The notes: generated by a model from the sequence alone, not told the origin. Counted from the first letter of the stretch, positions 45,504-57,278 are shown. The stretch: DNA of 64,000 nt from Hawksworthiomyces lignivorus (GCA_002917075.1 NTMA01000010.1:1-64000), one strand, 5' to 3'. Numbers and translations: made by a program.

Positions 45504-47594
45504 ATGCTCTTTCAGTATGCGCAGTGGCCACTGGCTCCTGGCTCAATAAGACTTCTCAAATTGATTCCCAGCGGATCTCATAAAGGCGCGCTAAACAGAG
45601 AATCCACACACAGCTCTCAACTGGGATGCACCTTAGAAACTGTACGTTTACAAGATGCCCCGGACTATTCAGCCTTATCATACACCTGGGGCGACCAATC
45701 GGCCATGACGCCATTTGAAGTGGACGGGGCAGATTTTCGCATCACCGCCAGCTTGTATTCCGCACTACAGCATCTGAGACTCCCGGACCAGACAAGGCTG
45801 CTCTGGGTCGATCAGATATGTATTAACCAAGACAATACCGAAGAGAAGAGTCACCAAGTGAGCCTAATGAGGGAGATCTATTCTCGTGCCCAAGAAACAA
45901 TATCCTGGCTGGGAGAAGAGCATGGAGACTCTGCTATGGCCATGCAAGTAATTCGACAAATTGGACAAGAAGCTTTTTGCATCGGCCTTCGGGACGCCCC
46001 CGCCGACGAGTATACGAGCCTTTTATGGCACGTCAACAAGGTCTATAGCATCTCTGAAGATTCAATCCGAAAGAAATCAATTGCATCAATTCCAAAAGAC
46101 GATGTTCTTGGCCCTAAGAAGGCAGCTCTTTGTAAGCTGATCGCCTCAGACTTGTTTACTTTATGGGAAGAATCAATAGAAGCTATTTATAGCCTCATTT
46201 CACGGCCCTATTTCCAGAGAGGTTGGATCAAGCAGGAGATTGCAATCCCCAAGAGACTCACCTTTCAATGTGGCTACCAGTTTGTGCTAGCCGATCAATT
46301 CGTCTCGTTCATCCGCTTCGATGCCTTCGCTGCACAGGCTAAACGATCAGCATTAATAGCACGAGTAGACGGCAACCGGAGAAAGAGCCAGGAAAAAATT
46401 CTTTGCTACTGGCCTCGTTACAATCACCTGATCTTGAAGAAGGAATTAGACGAGCTCATAGAAGAGGGTAATATCATTAACAGCGAACTGTATCTACAAA
46501 GATACGGTCTCGGGCAGACAGTTGGAGTCCGCAGTCGATTTCAGAAAGGAGGGCAGCTCCGTGATGAGATGACTCTAGTGTTTCTGATGAGAGTCTTCAT
46601 GGCCCATCTTGACTTTAGTAAACCAGAAGATCGAGTTTTCGGTCTTGTTGGCATGGCTTCTGATGCGTTATCTATTGGGATTAAAGTTGATTATAGCTTG
46701 AAGTGGGAAGATGTCTACGCTGACGCTGTGAAACACATTATTCAAAGTGGAAATATCGATATTATATCTGATATCATCTATGATGACGCAGAGAATTTGT
46801 CCGCGAATCTAGCTTCGTGGGTGCCAGATTTCCGCAGAGTCAAAGGAAGCTCAATCAGGAAGTGGTCATTCAAATCAACAAAACCATTCTCTGCAGGGGG
46901 GAAGCTTGAAGACAAACCAGGCCGCAAAATAAGAGACATAGATCAGTATGAAACTGACCATAATGTGCTATTGTGTCGCGGACTCGTCATAGACACCATC
47001 GCTAAAGTTGGGAAACATTGGTTCTCGGATCCTGAAACGGGATCTTATTTCACGAATTTTCAAAGCTATATGAATACTATTAAAGTAATCCAGGACTTTA
47101 GCGTTGCGTCTATAGCTGCCGTGGAGTCAAAGTTTTTCGACCCTGAACAAGTGTTGAGTATTCGCGCTCGGCGAAAGGAATCAGCGTGGAGAGTTCCAAT
47201 ACTTGACCAGGAATCGTTCGACAATTCGCTACGGAGGGGCCGAGCGACTAAAGAACGCGCCGCAGAAGCTATCAAGGAGCTGCTCACAACTGATTGTGCT
47301 ATAACGCAAGTCTTCGGACCGATTGTCCAGGATTATCTGAATTGCAGTTCTATTCTCGAGGAATATGCGCCATTCTTGGGAGAGAAAGGGTTTATGGGTC
47401 TCTGCGCCCCTCGTATGAAAGTAGGAGATATAGTTTGTATATTCTACGGAGCAACAGTCGCATTTGTTCTTCGACCTGTGGGCAATTCAGATGATGGTAC
47501 GTTCAACCTGGTCGGGGAAGCATACTGCGACACGATTATGGATGGTGAAGCGATGGACATGGGTTTGGAGGAGACGACTTTTCGGCTAGTATAG
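45504..47594 (+). CDS. HET-domain (heterokaryon incompatibility) protein
   Basis: Single-exon protein of 696 residues. The HET domain starts about residue 55: DYSALSYTWGDQ, then LLWVDQICINQDNTEEKSHQ and VSLMREIYSRAQETISWLGE, the three standard blocks. HET proteins trigger cell death on fusion of unlike strains or act in other immune-like recognition. The C-terminal part contains DPETG and the usual closing block (GDIVCIFYGATVAFVLRPVG then VGEAYCDTIMDGEA). The frame stays open 53 codons upstream through a poly-T run coding for Phe, but the ATG at 45504 after that run is the likelier start. No damage is seen. Confidence 0.9.
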   Translation: MLFQYAQWPLAPGSIRLLKLIPSGSHKGALNRESTHSSQLGCTLETVRLQDAPDYSALSYTWGDQSAMTPFEVDGADFRITASLYSALQHLRLPDQTRLLWVDQICINQDNTEEKSHQVSLMREIYSRAQETISWLGEEHGDSAMAMQVIRQIGQEAFCIGLRDAPADEYTSLLWHVNKVYSISEDSIRKKSIASIPKDDVLGPKKAALCKLIASDLFTLWEESIEAIYSLISRPYFQRGWIKQEIAIPKRLTFQCGYQFVLADQFVSFIRFDAFAAQAKRSALIARVDGNRRKSQEKILCYWPRYNHLILKKELDELIEEGNIINSELYLQRYGLGQTVGVRSRFQKGGQLRDEMTLVFLMRVFMAHLDFSKPEDRVFGLVGMASDALSIGIKVDYSLKWEDVYADAVKHIIQSGNIDIISDIIYDDAENLSANLASWVPDFRRVKGSSIRKWSFKSTKPFSAGGKLEDKPGRKIRDIDQYETDHNVLLCRGLVIDTIAKVGKHWFSDPETGSYFTNFQSYMNTIKVIQDFSVASIAAVESKFFDPEQVLSIRARRKESAWRVPILDQESFDNSLRRGRATKERAAEAIKELLTTDCAITQVFGPIVQDYLNCSSILEEYAPFLGEKGFMGLCAPRMKVGDIVCIFYGATVAFVLRPVGNSDDGTFNLVGEAYCDTIMDGEAMDMGLEETTFRLV

Positions 47595-47736
47595 ACGTAC
47601 CTAAGATATGTGTTTGTCATGACAGAGCAAATCGTATTAAGCTATGCTAGTTTTGCTGTGAGATGGCTGTAGTTAAGCTACAGTCTTACACTCCGGTAAA
47701 AACAATGTAATCCGCATTTTCGAACCATGGTGTTCA

Positions 47737-47934
47737 ATGAAGTTTGCTCTAAACACCGAATGGCACGCATACCGGTCATATGGTATGGCCGGAGGCAAAA
47801 TTGTGAACATCGGCGCGAAAGGTATCGTGTTTTTTAAACGAGCAGAGCAGATGCAAGTCCACACACCTGGGGGTGGTGGCTGGGGCCCTGCACAGCTTAT
47901 GCTACCTACAGAAAGTTGTTCTGTTGAATAGTTG
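47737..47934 (+). pseudogene. 5-oxoprolinase/hydantoinase-B C-terminal fragment
   Basis: A 65-codon piece reading WHAYRSYGMAGGKIVNIGAK and then FKRAEQMQVHTPGGGGWGPA. This is the end of the hydantoinase B/5-oxoprolinase beta half (YGMxGG, NIGxK, IHTPGGGGWG). The insert usually found between GG and the INIGGK strand is missing. Nothing of the preceding more than 1,000 residues is found nearby. It is a deletion remnant. Confidence 0.7.
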
Positions 47935-48389
47935 TCGCCCAATTTGCTACTCAAATCTGACCTACACGAGTTATGCTAAATAAAATAGCTAATTGAAGCA
48001 AGACAACAAAGTAGTTCTCCTTTCACTTAGTCAATAATATAAGAATATATACATTGCTAAATGAAAGGAGAGATTTCTTGTCGTACGTGTACTAACTAAC
48101 ATCTTATACTGTAGTATAAAGCTTAACATAAATGTCTCTCTCGTGCTTTAGTAGACCAGTTTTCGTCATTTTGGCGTTGACTCTGATTTGCCTTTTAGAA
48201 CTAGGAACCAACGTGCACCGCCTGTACCGGCGGCAGCCGCATTTTATCGTTGCTGTCTGCTGGTCGGGACGGTGCGCGCCGCCAACCTCCGAGAACGCCA
48301 AGGGTAGGGGTCTTGTACCAGGCTAAGACACGCTGTCCTGGTTGTTATCTTGTGCTCTTTTTCCTCCACTATCATTCAGTTTTTTTTTT
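47935..48389. other. Intergenic
   Basis: No gene recognised. Confidence 0.5.
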
Positions 48390-50680
48390 CAAGTTCCCGA
48401 CAACAAGGATAATCTACTATTAGCGTACAACTTCTCTTCGAGCTCGTGAACCGATGGGTCGTGGATATTAGCATTGTGTTCGTTATCATTGTTCTTAGAG
48501 TCTTCATTCTCGACGTCCTGGCCCTCATCGCTCTGCTGATCTGCTTGCTCGCTAAAGTTAACTAGTTGCTCGTATGCTCGAAGTTTGGGATGTTTGGGGT
48601 CGGCATCGTCTACGGCTGCCAGGAGATCTCCCGGCCGGTTGCCGGTATTGACTGCATGAAGCGCGACCACGTACCCATTCCTATAACCTCGTGGGCCATT
48701 CCTTGTAGCTGGAAGGTATCAGTGGTCGACCATTAGAGCTTTGCGTACTGGTAGCGTTCCGTGCAGGTTAGGCACCACAATGGCGCTGGGGCGGATGCGT
48801 ATGAGAGCACGATAATAAGCCCGCCGAAGAAGAATATGAAGACTAAACCGAATATGCTAATAGAAACGAAACCTTCAGCAATAATTTTCTGTATTTTAAG
48901 ATTATTAGTTTTTGTTATACTTTTTATATCAGTTATCGGTGTTTTTAATGTGTTCGTACTTGACCTGTACATTCTGCTTTTTGTGCCGCAGTACTTGGAT
49001 ACTTAATAACTTCAGAAACCTTGGCTCCTCAAATCCGATTGCTGATTCTAAGAACAAGTACTGGAAATAGGCCATGGTGGTCGCATGCCAGTGTTGTATT
49101 TCTAACTGCCACTGGTTGTCAGGTAAAGGACCAAGAATAGGGCCGCTGAGTTTGTTCCTGGCCATAAGAACATGTGTGCCAAGCAACTGAATAGGGTCGT
49201 ATAACCGTCTAGCAACAGCAATAGTTGTCGCGAATCGAACACGTACCCATTGTTTATCTTCTTCTTCGACTAAAATATTTCTTAGCTGCCATGAAGAGTC
49301 CTCGTGGCTTTGCAGTGGGGTACATTTTTGTCCGGCTATGCCTGTATAACAATATTGTTCCAACTCTTTGCAGGCTAAGGGCGATCCAGGATCGCTTTGT
49401 CTGAAAAAGGTAGCATTGCCCCAGCTACTGAATTTAAGTTTGTGAATTTCTGTGGTGTTAGTAGTCTCATCGTACCAGTCGTCATTAGATGGGCGAGTAT
49501 ATAGAATACGACTAGAAGTTAAGAAGTAGAGAGAGACAGAGCTATTTTCGGGAGTGAGCTCCGGAATAGAAGAGAAGCTAGAATAATCTGGCTCACAGCT
49601 TATGTTCCAATAATTAGAGTAATGTATACTATGTTAACTTCTTAGTAAATTATATAATAAAAGTATATTAATTAAAGTAAGGACGGAACGTACCGAATGC
49701 TAAAATCATGTATTGTATCAATACTACTAACTCTTCAATATTAGATATATATCGTCAGAGAACTGTGTTGTATAGTTCATAGTTGTGCTTCTGTTGACAT
49801 TTTGGAAAGGACCGTAATGATAAGTCGTAAACGACTGGTTTAAATCTTGATTATATGTACGGAACCGGTAGCCGTCTGTGGCTAACGGTGCACAATGCAC
49901 TGTCCTTCGAAACTGGAGTCTCTGGTTAGATGGAGAGTTACGTCCGAGGTCATCATTGCTGTCTAAAAGCCCCGTGTCGATGAAAAGGTTTCCGGTCATG
50001 CTTTTGCAAATCTTGGCGTGAAAGGGGTAGGTTGCATTGGTATTTACCGCTGCTGGGGCGAGTTGTTTTTTGACATAGGTGCCACAGCTTACACCGAAGG
50101 TAGGAGTAGCTGAGTAGCATTGACGGGCGTAATTTTCAGCTGCTATCATAGTTTGAGCTAAATGTGACCCTATTGTATCATCATAAACGCTCATATTAAG
50201 AGTGTCCATCAGGAATGCACAGTTCGTGCCTGGCATCAACACTTCGTTGTTAACAACAGTGGTGACACGCAAGGTGAAACTACTTGCGAGAGTAAATCCA
50301 GCAAAACAAGCTACAGCGACTCCTAATGGACTAAGTAACCGTATCCAGACTCGTTCTGCGTTGTTAGATCTCCAAGAGAGACCCATATCTGTAAGTGTCC
50401 AAAGAGCACCTTCGGAATCAGGTGCGTTACGTAAGAAAGCTTGCCGATGATGATGAACACCATCGTTAGGTCTATCATCTGAATAAACATAATGTAAAAT
50501 GAGGCACCAAAGCCTCCAAAAGCGTGTGACAACAAGGGTCACAAAGAAGGCCACAAAGGCAATCAACAAATTTCCATCTTGACGGGTAAGTGTAAGGGTT
50601 GCTCCGAATACTGGACCCCTGGACCAGTTAATCCAGGTTCCAAGATAAACACCGTTGGCAGTGGCTGAGTCCATTGACAT
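48390..50680 (-). pseudogene. Polytopic fungal membrane protein of unknown function, broken
   Basis: Belongs to a large fungal family of surface membrane proteins without known role. The first exon (50680 to about 49727) has a hydrophobic segment (LLIAFVAFFVTLVVTRFW), the block ALWTLTDMGLSWRSNNAERV, a second helix, and an extracellular Cys- and Asn-rich loop with many N-glycosylation sites. The second exon carries LEQYCYTGIAGQKCTPL and LPDNQWQLEIQHWHATTMAY, followed by one more membrane segment (GLVFIFFFGGLIIVLSY). The tail (WSTTDTFQLQGMAHEVIGMG) is cut off by a TAA after YAKL, and the frame shifts again near 48680. Some introns could not be placed with certainty. Likely a pseudogene, as the C-terminal part cannot be read through. 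Confidence 0.7.
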
Positions 50681-51418
50681 AGCTTTATTCTATCCTGAAA
50701 GAGTGTGGGATTAGATGACGACGGCAATCTTCAAAATCGAACAGAAGCAGTTGCTTTGTAGTAAGTAATAAGAGAAGGGGAATAAGGTCAACAAAGTAGA
50801 CTAAGAGTCTTACGCATATACAAGGCGGCATGGATCGTTTCTTTTTTCCCTATAGCGGCTAATGTATATTCCGAGTGTAGGCTCCGAATGTTCTTATTAC
50901 AGGGCGTCTAAGGGACTAGAGATACGGAAAGTTTAAAGGTTGAGGCTAAGGACGTATGATCACTGGAAATAGCGGCATCAATTAGATTGAGGCACAGCTC
51001 CCGTGTGTAACTGTTGGTACCGGGTAAATATATGCTTCTGTTAACACACGTACCAGGATCAACAATTCTAAATGATCCCCGCTGGTAATGACACCGAATT
51101 AGCCGTCTCAACCCTTTAGGCTACCATACCAGCAACATAAGAGGAATGATGCATCTTTAGATCCCACGTACTATTCATTTCAAAGAGTCCACTTCGAGAA
51201 CATTGGCTAGCAACACACCATGCATTTCTTATTCGGGGTAAGAGAATAAATAATAGTCATTCATAGAAATAGTACAAAGCGCCTGGAGCTTAGGATACAC
51301 TAACATCTCTAAATGCAACAAAATATATATATTCATTTTGCACCTTCCAACACAGTCGAGACGGTAATAGCAAGAAATCCTTGTAGATATAATCTCCATC
51401 TCCGAGACAAAGCTTTCT
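50681..51418. other. Intergenic
   Basis: AT-rich with a TATATATA at about 51325. A 67-codon frame at 50908-51111 (minus) is unsupported. Confidence 0.45.
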
Positions 51419-52274
51419 TCACTCGCTAACTTTCAACCCCTGTATTTCAGAAGACATAGCGCTGAAAGGACAAACGCCGCTAGCAGTGGAGTCAGCTGCG
51501 ACTTTGTGATAAGCAATAGAAGTTTTCCCCGCCGTCTTTGATGCGTTTTCAGTAATTTCAGCGCTAAACTCCTGCCCATCTGTAATGCACCATCTGGCAA
51601 ACAGGTCGTTCTGGATCCATATAACCTTTCCTAGAGCCTTAGTCATGGCGAGTCTGCGCGACATTGGGAGTGCGTTGTGTGATAGAATTGCTTCGTTTAG
51701 GACATCTTGAATTAGGCACAATGTAGCGTTGATGTGAATATACTCTACATTGAGAGGGCGTGCTCTGAGGAGCCCAACGTGCATTTGACTAGACCGACAT
51801 TAACTTGGATTTCGAATCAGCGAAAATTCAAGACCACCAATAACCTACCCAACTTGGTCCAAATACTCCCAGAATGCCATCTGAGACTGGTCAGAGCAGA
51901 CTTTGAGTAGATACGAATTCAAGAACGATTTCTGTATCTGCAGCTGAGGGCTATTCTCGTCCGGAAGATCGCTCGGTGAAAAGTCAGATTTGGTGCTTCT
52001 TGTCGTGAAGACTTTCGCTGTGATGTCGTATCTTAAAAGTCTTCGGTATACAATTGATACAACAGCTGGGATCAGATCCTTCACAAATTTGGAACCAAAA
52101 GCGAGAGCCTCAAGATCTCCTGGTAAATCAACCGTCAACTCTATTCTATCCCGTGTTGGGCCAACCAAGCTACCTACTGTCATTGAAGTCCAAAAAGCTG
52201 TGTAGGTATTCGATTCGAGCTTCAAGGCTCGTGTATATAGACTTTCGGTCTATGTGCTGCACTGGATCTGCCAT
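51419..52274 (-). CDS. Protoglobin / globin-sensor protein
   Basis: Heme protein of the protoglobin (globin-coupled-sensor globin) family, 245 residues. Exons 52274-52178, 52119-51849 and 51788-51419. The first exon (HIDRKSIYTSLEARIEYLHS then FLDFND) was found by matching the family start and is required, since the continuation DLEALAFGSKFVKDLIPAVV follows in frame. Later blocks are YRRLLRYDITAKVFTTRST, FWEYLDQVGQMHVG and RPLNVEYIHINATL, where H141 is the expected proximal heme ligand, and KVIWIQNDLFARW. The extra C-terminal 50 residues are polar and unrecognised. No output domain (methyl-accepting or GGDEF) is attached. Likely binds O2, NO or CO; a physiological role in fungi is not established. 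Confidence 0.88.
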
Positions 52275-54184
52275 CTTGCGTGTATCGGGTCGAAGATTTA
52301 TACACTCGATTATTACTGTGAGAGAATCCGTTATTGGTAGAAATAATAGTCAGAAAGTGCATCAGATGCTGATGCTTTTGTTCTGAGAATATCAATAAAA
52401 CGCGGAAGAGTTTGGGATGACATATGGGTTCTTTAATACGAAGGGGACATGTCGCCATTACGGACTTTCTTATTTGACGAGTTCTTACTAGTGTTAAAAC
52501 CGATCATAGATTACAATATATCCACTTGCGTTAGCTTTGGGTCCGAGAGCTGAATTCCTGGGAGGAGCTGACGGTGCCCCTTGTCCAAAACTACGATAAG
52601 GGCATAGAGCTAATACAATTCAGTGCAGTGCCAATAACATGATCAAGTGAGGGTGTATGTTTCTTCATACATTAGTGTAGATTGAAGGAGAATTTGGCGC
52701 AGCTTTTCCAGGTACGAAAAGAGACGGATAGCTGCACGGTCCCTTTTATCTCCTTTCTCCACTCACTATGAGGTCTTGACTAACCTATCGCGAAGGACAT
52801 TGAGATTCTAGCAGCTGCGAGTTCAATTTCTTTCTGAGCTAGATAGAATGGGAGAAAGTATTTCAAATACGACGCTTCTGCCAAATGGAACATATAACGA
52901 CGCTGTTAAAATCCAATATACAATTAGGTGCATCACACCTCATTGATAGAAGCATGCAAATAAGATTTCTTTCAAGAAGCCTAGCTTGTGTGTGATTCGC
53001 CAAATTTGTATTAGCGAGATATGCTTTTGCTTAAAAATATACATTCGTTTGTACTGCCATGCACGTGGAATAAAGAGACTAATCATATTCCCAAGAAACT
53101 ATTGCAGCGCTCCGCAGTCGCCCTCTAATCGTAGATTCACGAAATTCAGATTCAGCACTAATTCAGCTCATCTCTCTTTCGGTAACGACTGCGTTGGTAC
53201 GGAGTAGTTTTAGTCATGGTATCTGGGCTCCAGAACAATATTTCCATAAGCCGACTAATAGCGCGCTACATAAATAGGAAGCCCTCTACCTTGGACATGG
53301 GTCGTGGTATTGCTTGCGCAAGTGATAAATACTGCCAAGAAGACTGGGTTGGCTACGAGTACGGAGTAGACTTGCACTACATACGGAGTACCAGCTTGAA
53401 AATATGCGTATGTAGTCTAGGCCTAGACTGCCCACAAAGAAAATCGGCATTCCTATAATAGCCAATATAATCGACGCATTTTAATCAAATTATGAACCAC
53501 GAGAAGCGTTCCGTAGCTTGCGGTATACGACGCAAGCATAAGCGAAAGATGGAGAAAGATGGACCAATGGGGAGAGAAATAGAAGTAATTAGCATCTTGA
53601 TATCCTGGAAGCCATTTTGACATCCATGTTCACATATCCAGTTATTACGTCTGCAAAAGAAAATCATGGAAAAGCATATAAGGAGTATGGGGAGCATAAG
53701 CCTGTGCACCAAGCAGATTTACAACAGGGTCCGTACTTTGATGGTGTGGATCTTTGATTTATCCACTGTTGCCGGAACGCATAGTTGTGAGGCCAACTAG
53801 ATAATAATTTCCTGCAAATGGTTCGTCGCTGCGGATGACAATATAACATCGCTGATATAAGAAGAAATGGTCTCATCCAACATATTTCTGTTCGGCTATA
53901 TCTAATATCTGACCGACTTAGGATTGTTACATGTTCGGCATGGTTAAACACATACTCTATATTGCTGTTACTACTGAAACAGGGGGCGACTGCCTAGGCG
54001 ACGATCCCAAAATGCAGAGATGATAGCCTCTTGTCACCATACAGCACTCTGGGCAATAGCGTTAGCACAGTGAAGTTGTTGCCGGGCAGTTAAGGCTCTG
54101 CACCTTTAAGGCGCTTTCTGGCAGCCGTGAGCAGTTATTGCGTAGGTGCTTCGCGAGAGGTCAAAGGCGTCTTGATTGTTTTTC
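52275..54184. other. Intergenic with clustered TACGGAGTA motifs
   Basis: Holds three copies of TACGGAGTA at 53198-53206, 53360-53368 and 53382-53390. No gene recognised in 1.9 kb; left part is the protoglobin promoter. Confidence 0.5.
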
Positions 54185-54875
54185 TACTCCCACTCTCCAT
54201 CTCTTTTTGATATCGTCTGAGGCCGCAGAAACATTACTCCATACCAAGTGACGGCCTTGGCCGATCGGACTTCACCTGATATTTAAGGTAGCCTCGATCG
54301 TCCCTCACACAAATTATCTGCCGCCACGTGAGCAAAGGCAAATCCCTCATTGGGCTATGGCCTACCTCAGCCCCCGACTCACTATACGATTCCTAAAAAA
54401 GATAGGGTGTTATGGATGCAGAGACCTCTTTGAAGTGTGGTAGAAGAGTGGAGGATTTAGTTGTCTCGTTATTTTGTCCTCTCGCACCGCCTATAGCCAT
54501 ACCAAAGGAGAGTCAGACTTCTGAACCATTTCGCTAAACAGAGAAAATAAACACCTGAATACACACTATAAACACATAGAGCGGGGGATCAGAGAAGAGT
54601 CTATTCGTCTAGACAAGAACGAAGTCATTTTATTATGAATTGGTTGAGAACTGGAAAATGCCTCTGGCTGAAGGCCAGAGTCCGACCCGATCCCAAGGCT
54701 ACCGTAGCCTGACTTCGGAGCCGGCCATCTACACAGTAAGGGAGGCTGCTTCGCGCCATCCCTGCATAGGCAGGGCCCTACAGCTTTAGGGTTAATCGTG
54801 CAGAGGCTTTTCATTGTAGTGCTAGCGAGTAGTGGTGGTCATGGTGGTCAGGTTGAGCCGAGGGCTCAGCCCGTC
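54185..54875 (+). repeat. Decayed repeat element, copy B
   Basis: Joins the two other copies: 54185-54345 matches 4545-4715 in reverse orientation, and 54434-54875 matches 13078-13493 in the same orientation. So the three belong to one family of at least 690 bases. Near the right end is an inverted repeat, TGAGCC-GAG-GGCTCA (54854-54868), at the place of the 16-base palindrome of copy C. No coding capacity. Confidence 0.65.
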
Positions 54876-55285
54876 AAGCTCCTAATAGAATTTTTCAAGA
54901 CGTGTCTTCATATTAGTATGCTAGAAATATTATTTTGTCACCAACGTCTATTAACGCTAGGTCCTGGCTGGGATAACGAGGATAGAGAAGTATATGGGAT
55001 GAAATTGAACATAGTGTCGACTCATACTGTAACGACAGATTAATTCGAATGGATTAAAACTGTACATCTCCATAAGCATGGTGCGTTTCATAGCCTCGCT
55101 CCGCATTTCTACGTAGCAGGGAAACGGTTGCTAAACATCATTTGAACGCTATCTCTCAAAACTCTGATTAGAACGAATTCAAGATTATTCAACAGTAAGG
55201 TATTTAAAATATCAACTGTCGAAAAAGGGGTTGCAGTTTTCATCCTAACTGCACCATAGATATCTAATAGAATAATTGTATACTA
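54876..55285. other. Intergenic
   Basis: AT-rich 3' flank of the amidase. Nothing recognised. Confidence 0.5.
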
Positions 55286-57278
55286 CTAATTGACGATTTC
55301 ATCTATGATTGCAGCAACTGATAGCAAGCGCTCGTCTTCAAACTGTTTTCCCACTAGCTGCACAGAGATGGGGGCATTGTGCCAAAGTTGCGCATCATCT
55401 GAAGATGTCAGCTCAAATAAGCTTAGAAAATCACGGGGTTCGTACTTACAGAGCTCATAATTTCCCTTATCTAAGTCGTTCACCGGCTGGTAATTGCTGT
55501 CCTTTAGGTCACGATTCTTGTCGGAGAAGCCGACGGGAACAATAACTCCTGGATAATCGAGGAGGTTCCACTGCGTCGCATATCCCCACCAGCTACATTG
55601 CCCAGGAGTCGTAAGTGTTTGAATTTGTTCATATGAATCAACTGTCAGCACTTACGTTAGAAAGTCATGCGGATAGCCGGCACAAGGGTTGATCGGACAC
55701 AAAAGTGCGTCTATTGGCTGGCCAGACTTCGTTATCTTCGCCGTAGCATCCCAGTATTGGAGATACTCCTTTTTATATTCATCTTGAGCAGCATGTAACT
55801 AATAGAGTGTGAGAAAGGTAGTTAAATAGTGGAATAAACAGTTCTCGTCTATATTTTCCTTACTTTATATAATTCACTAGCAGAGAGCTCTCGTAGAGAC
55901 GGATTTGCGCTCAGCTTTGCAGCGGCAGGCGGCCATGGCTCGCCGGTTTCGTTCAGCAATTGCTGCATTTCTTTACCTCCCGTAGCATAGTAAAGGGGAT
56001 ACTAGTAACCATTATACACATTAGCACATCGCCACCTCCGTCAGACTATTATAGAAAGCAACTTACAGCAATGTCCCATGCTCGCTGGTGTTGATACGGC
56101 GTAAACTGAACAACATCATGTCCTGCAGCTTCTAGTTTTCGAACCACTTCATCTAAGCCCCTAAGCACAGGGGGATGGGGCATGACCACGCCATCACACC
56201 GCATAATTCCTATGCTTAATTTCCTCGAAATGGAGGGCCGGGGCTGCCAAGTAAGCGGGATTGCTGCGACATCTTGTAACCACGGCTGAGCATCCGTGAC
56301 CACTTTGCAGAGGAGCTCTACATCGCGGATAGAGTGACACATGGGCCCTATTGCTGCCGGAATTGCCCTTGATCCTCGAACATTAGAAGTTATGCCCTCA
56401 TAACTTAGACGTCGTGTGGATGGTCGAATGCCATACAGGCCATTAAACGCGCAAGGTACACGAATAGAACCTCCAATGTCAGTTCCTATTCCCATTGGAG
56501 AGCCATAAAGGCCAACAAGTGCACCTTCGCCACCAGAGCTTCCGCCTGACACTAGAGCGCGGTTGAACCCATTACGTGTACGGCCCCATAGCTGGCTGAC
56601 AGTTTCAATAGCCATGCCAGTCACAGGCATGCTTGTCTTGACGAAAATAATAGCGCCAGCAGCTTTTAGTGCTTTAACAAGCACCGCATCTTCGGACGGA
56701 ATATTGTCGTACCAACAGCAGTACCCCAGCGTTGACCGTAACCCTGCAACATTGACGTGATCTTTGATGCTTATAGGGATGCCATGCAGGGGACCAGTCG
56801 GTTTACCAGTCGCTTTAAACTCTTTGTCCAGCTCCTTTGCTGCAGCTAAAGCCTCGTCAAAGCGTATTTCAGTCAAGCAATTAACCTGGGCCACGGAACC
56901 ACGTTAGCACCATCCCGTAGCACCGGCGCGCGTTTAATATACTCACCAGCTGATGGGCGATAGCAGATCGCTTGCAGAATGCTAAGCACACTTCCTCAGA
57001 CGTCCATTTACCTCCATGAATTTTTGCAAGAATTGCAGTCATATCCTTAGTTGTGATTTCGATCTCCTTGGCAGTGAGAATGCCACAGGTTGCTGGAATC
57101 TTTGAGACATCTTGCTGGTTCGGGTCTAGAAACTCTTCGCTCAACCTCCAATCGACAGGGATTTTCTCGAATAGGCTCTTTTGCGCCTTCTATAGATACT
57201 GTGTTATATTCGATTCGAAAAAGACTTTCAGTTTTGAATTCTTACCTCCGCAATTGCTTCCCAGGTTCTAGTGGCCAT
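55286..57278 (-). CDS. Amidase-signature family amidase
   Basis: Hydrolyses an amide to acid and ammonia; 560 residues, six exons: 57278-57246, 57189-56947, 56885-56067, 56001-55864, 55798-55656 and 55592-55286. The 11-codon first exon (MATRTWEAIAE) gives the family start and joins KAQKSLFEKIPVDWRLSEEF. The Ser-cisSer-Lys triad is visible: K133 in GIPISIKDHVN, Ser pair 208-209 in VSGGSSGGEGALVG, and nucleophile S232 in GIGTDIGGSIRVP. The C-terminal block YPGVIVPVGF and SVQLVGKQFEDERLL is complete. Resembles fungal acetamidases. Divergent from the Zn2Cys6 gene with about 430 bases between starts, so shared control is likely. Confidence 0.93.

Noticed and set aside
54434..54875. Helitron 3' end (hairpin followed by CTAA and T in copy B)
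   Set aside because: The CTRR end is not found in copies A and C, and copy C has inverted termini that Helitrons lack.
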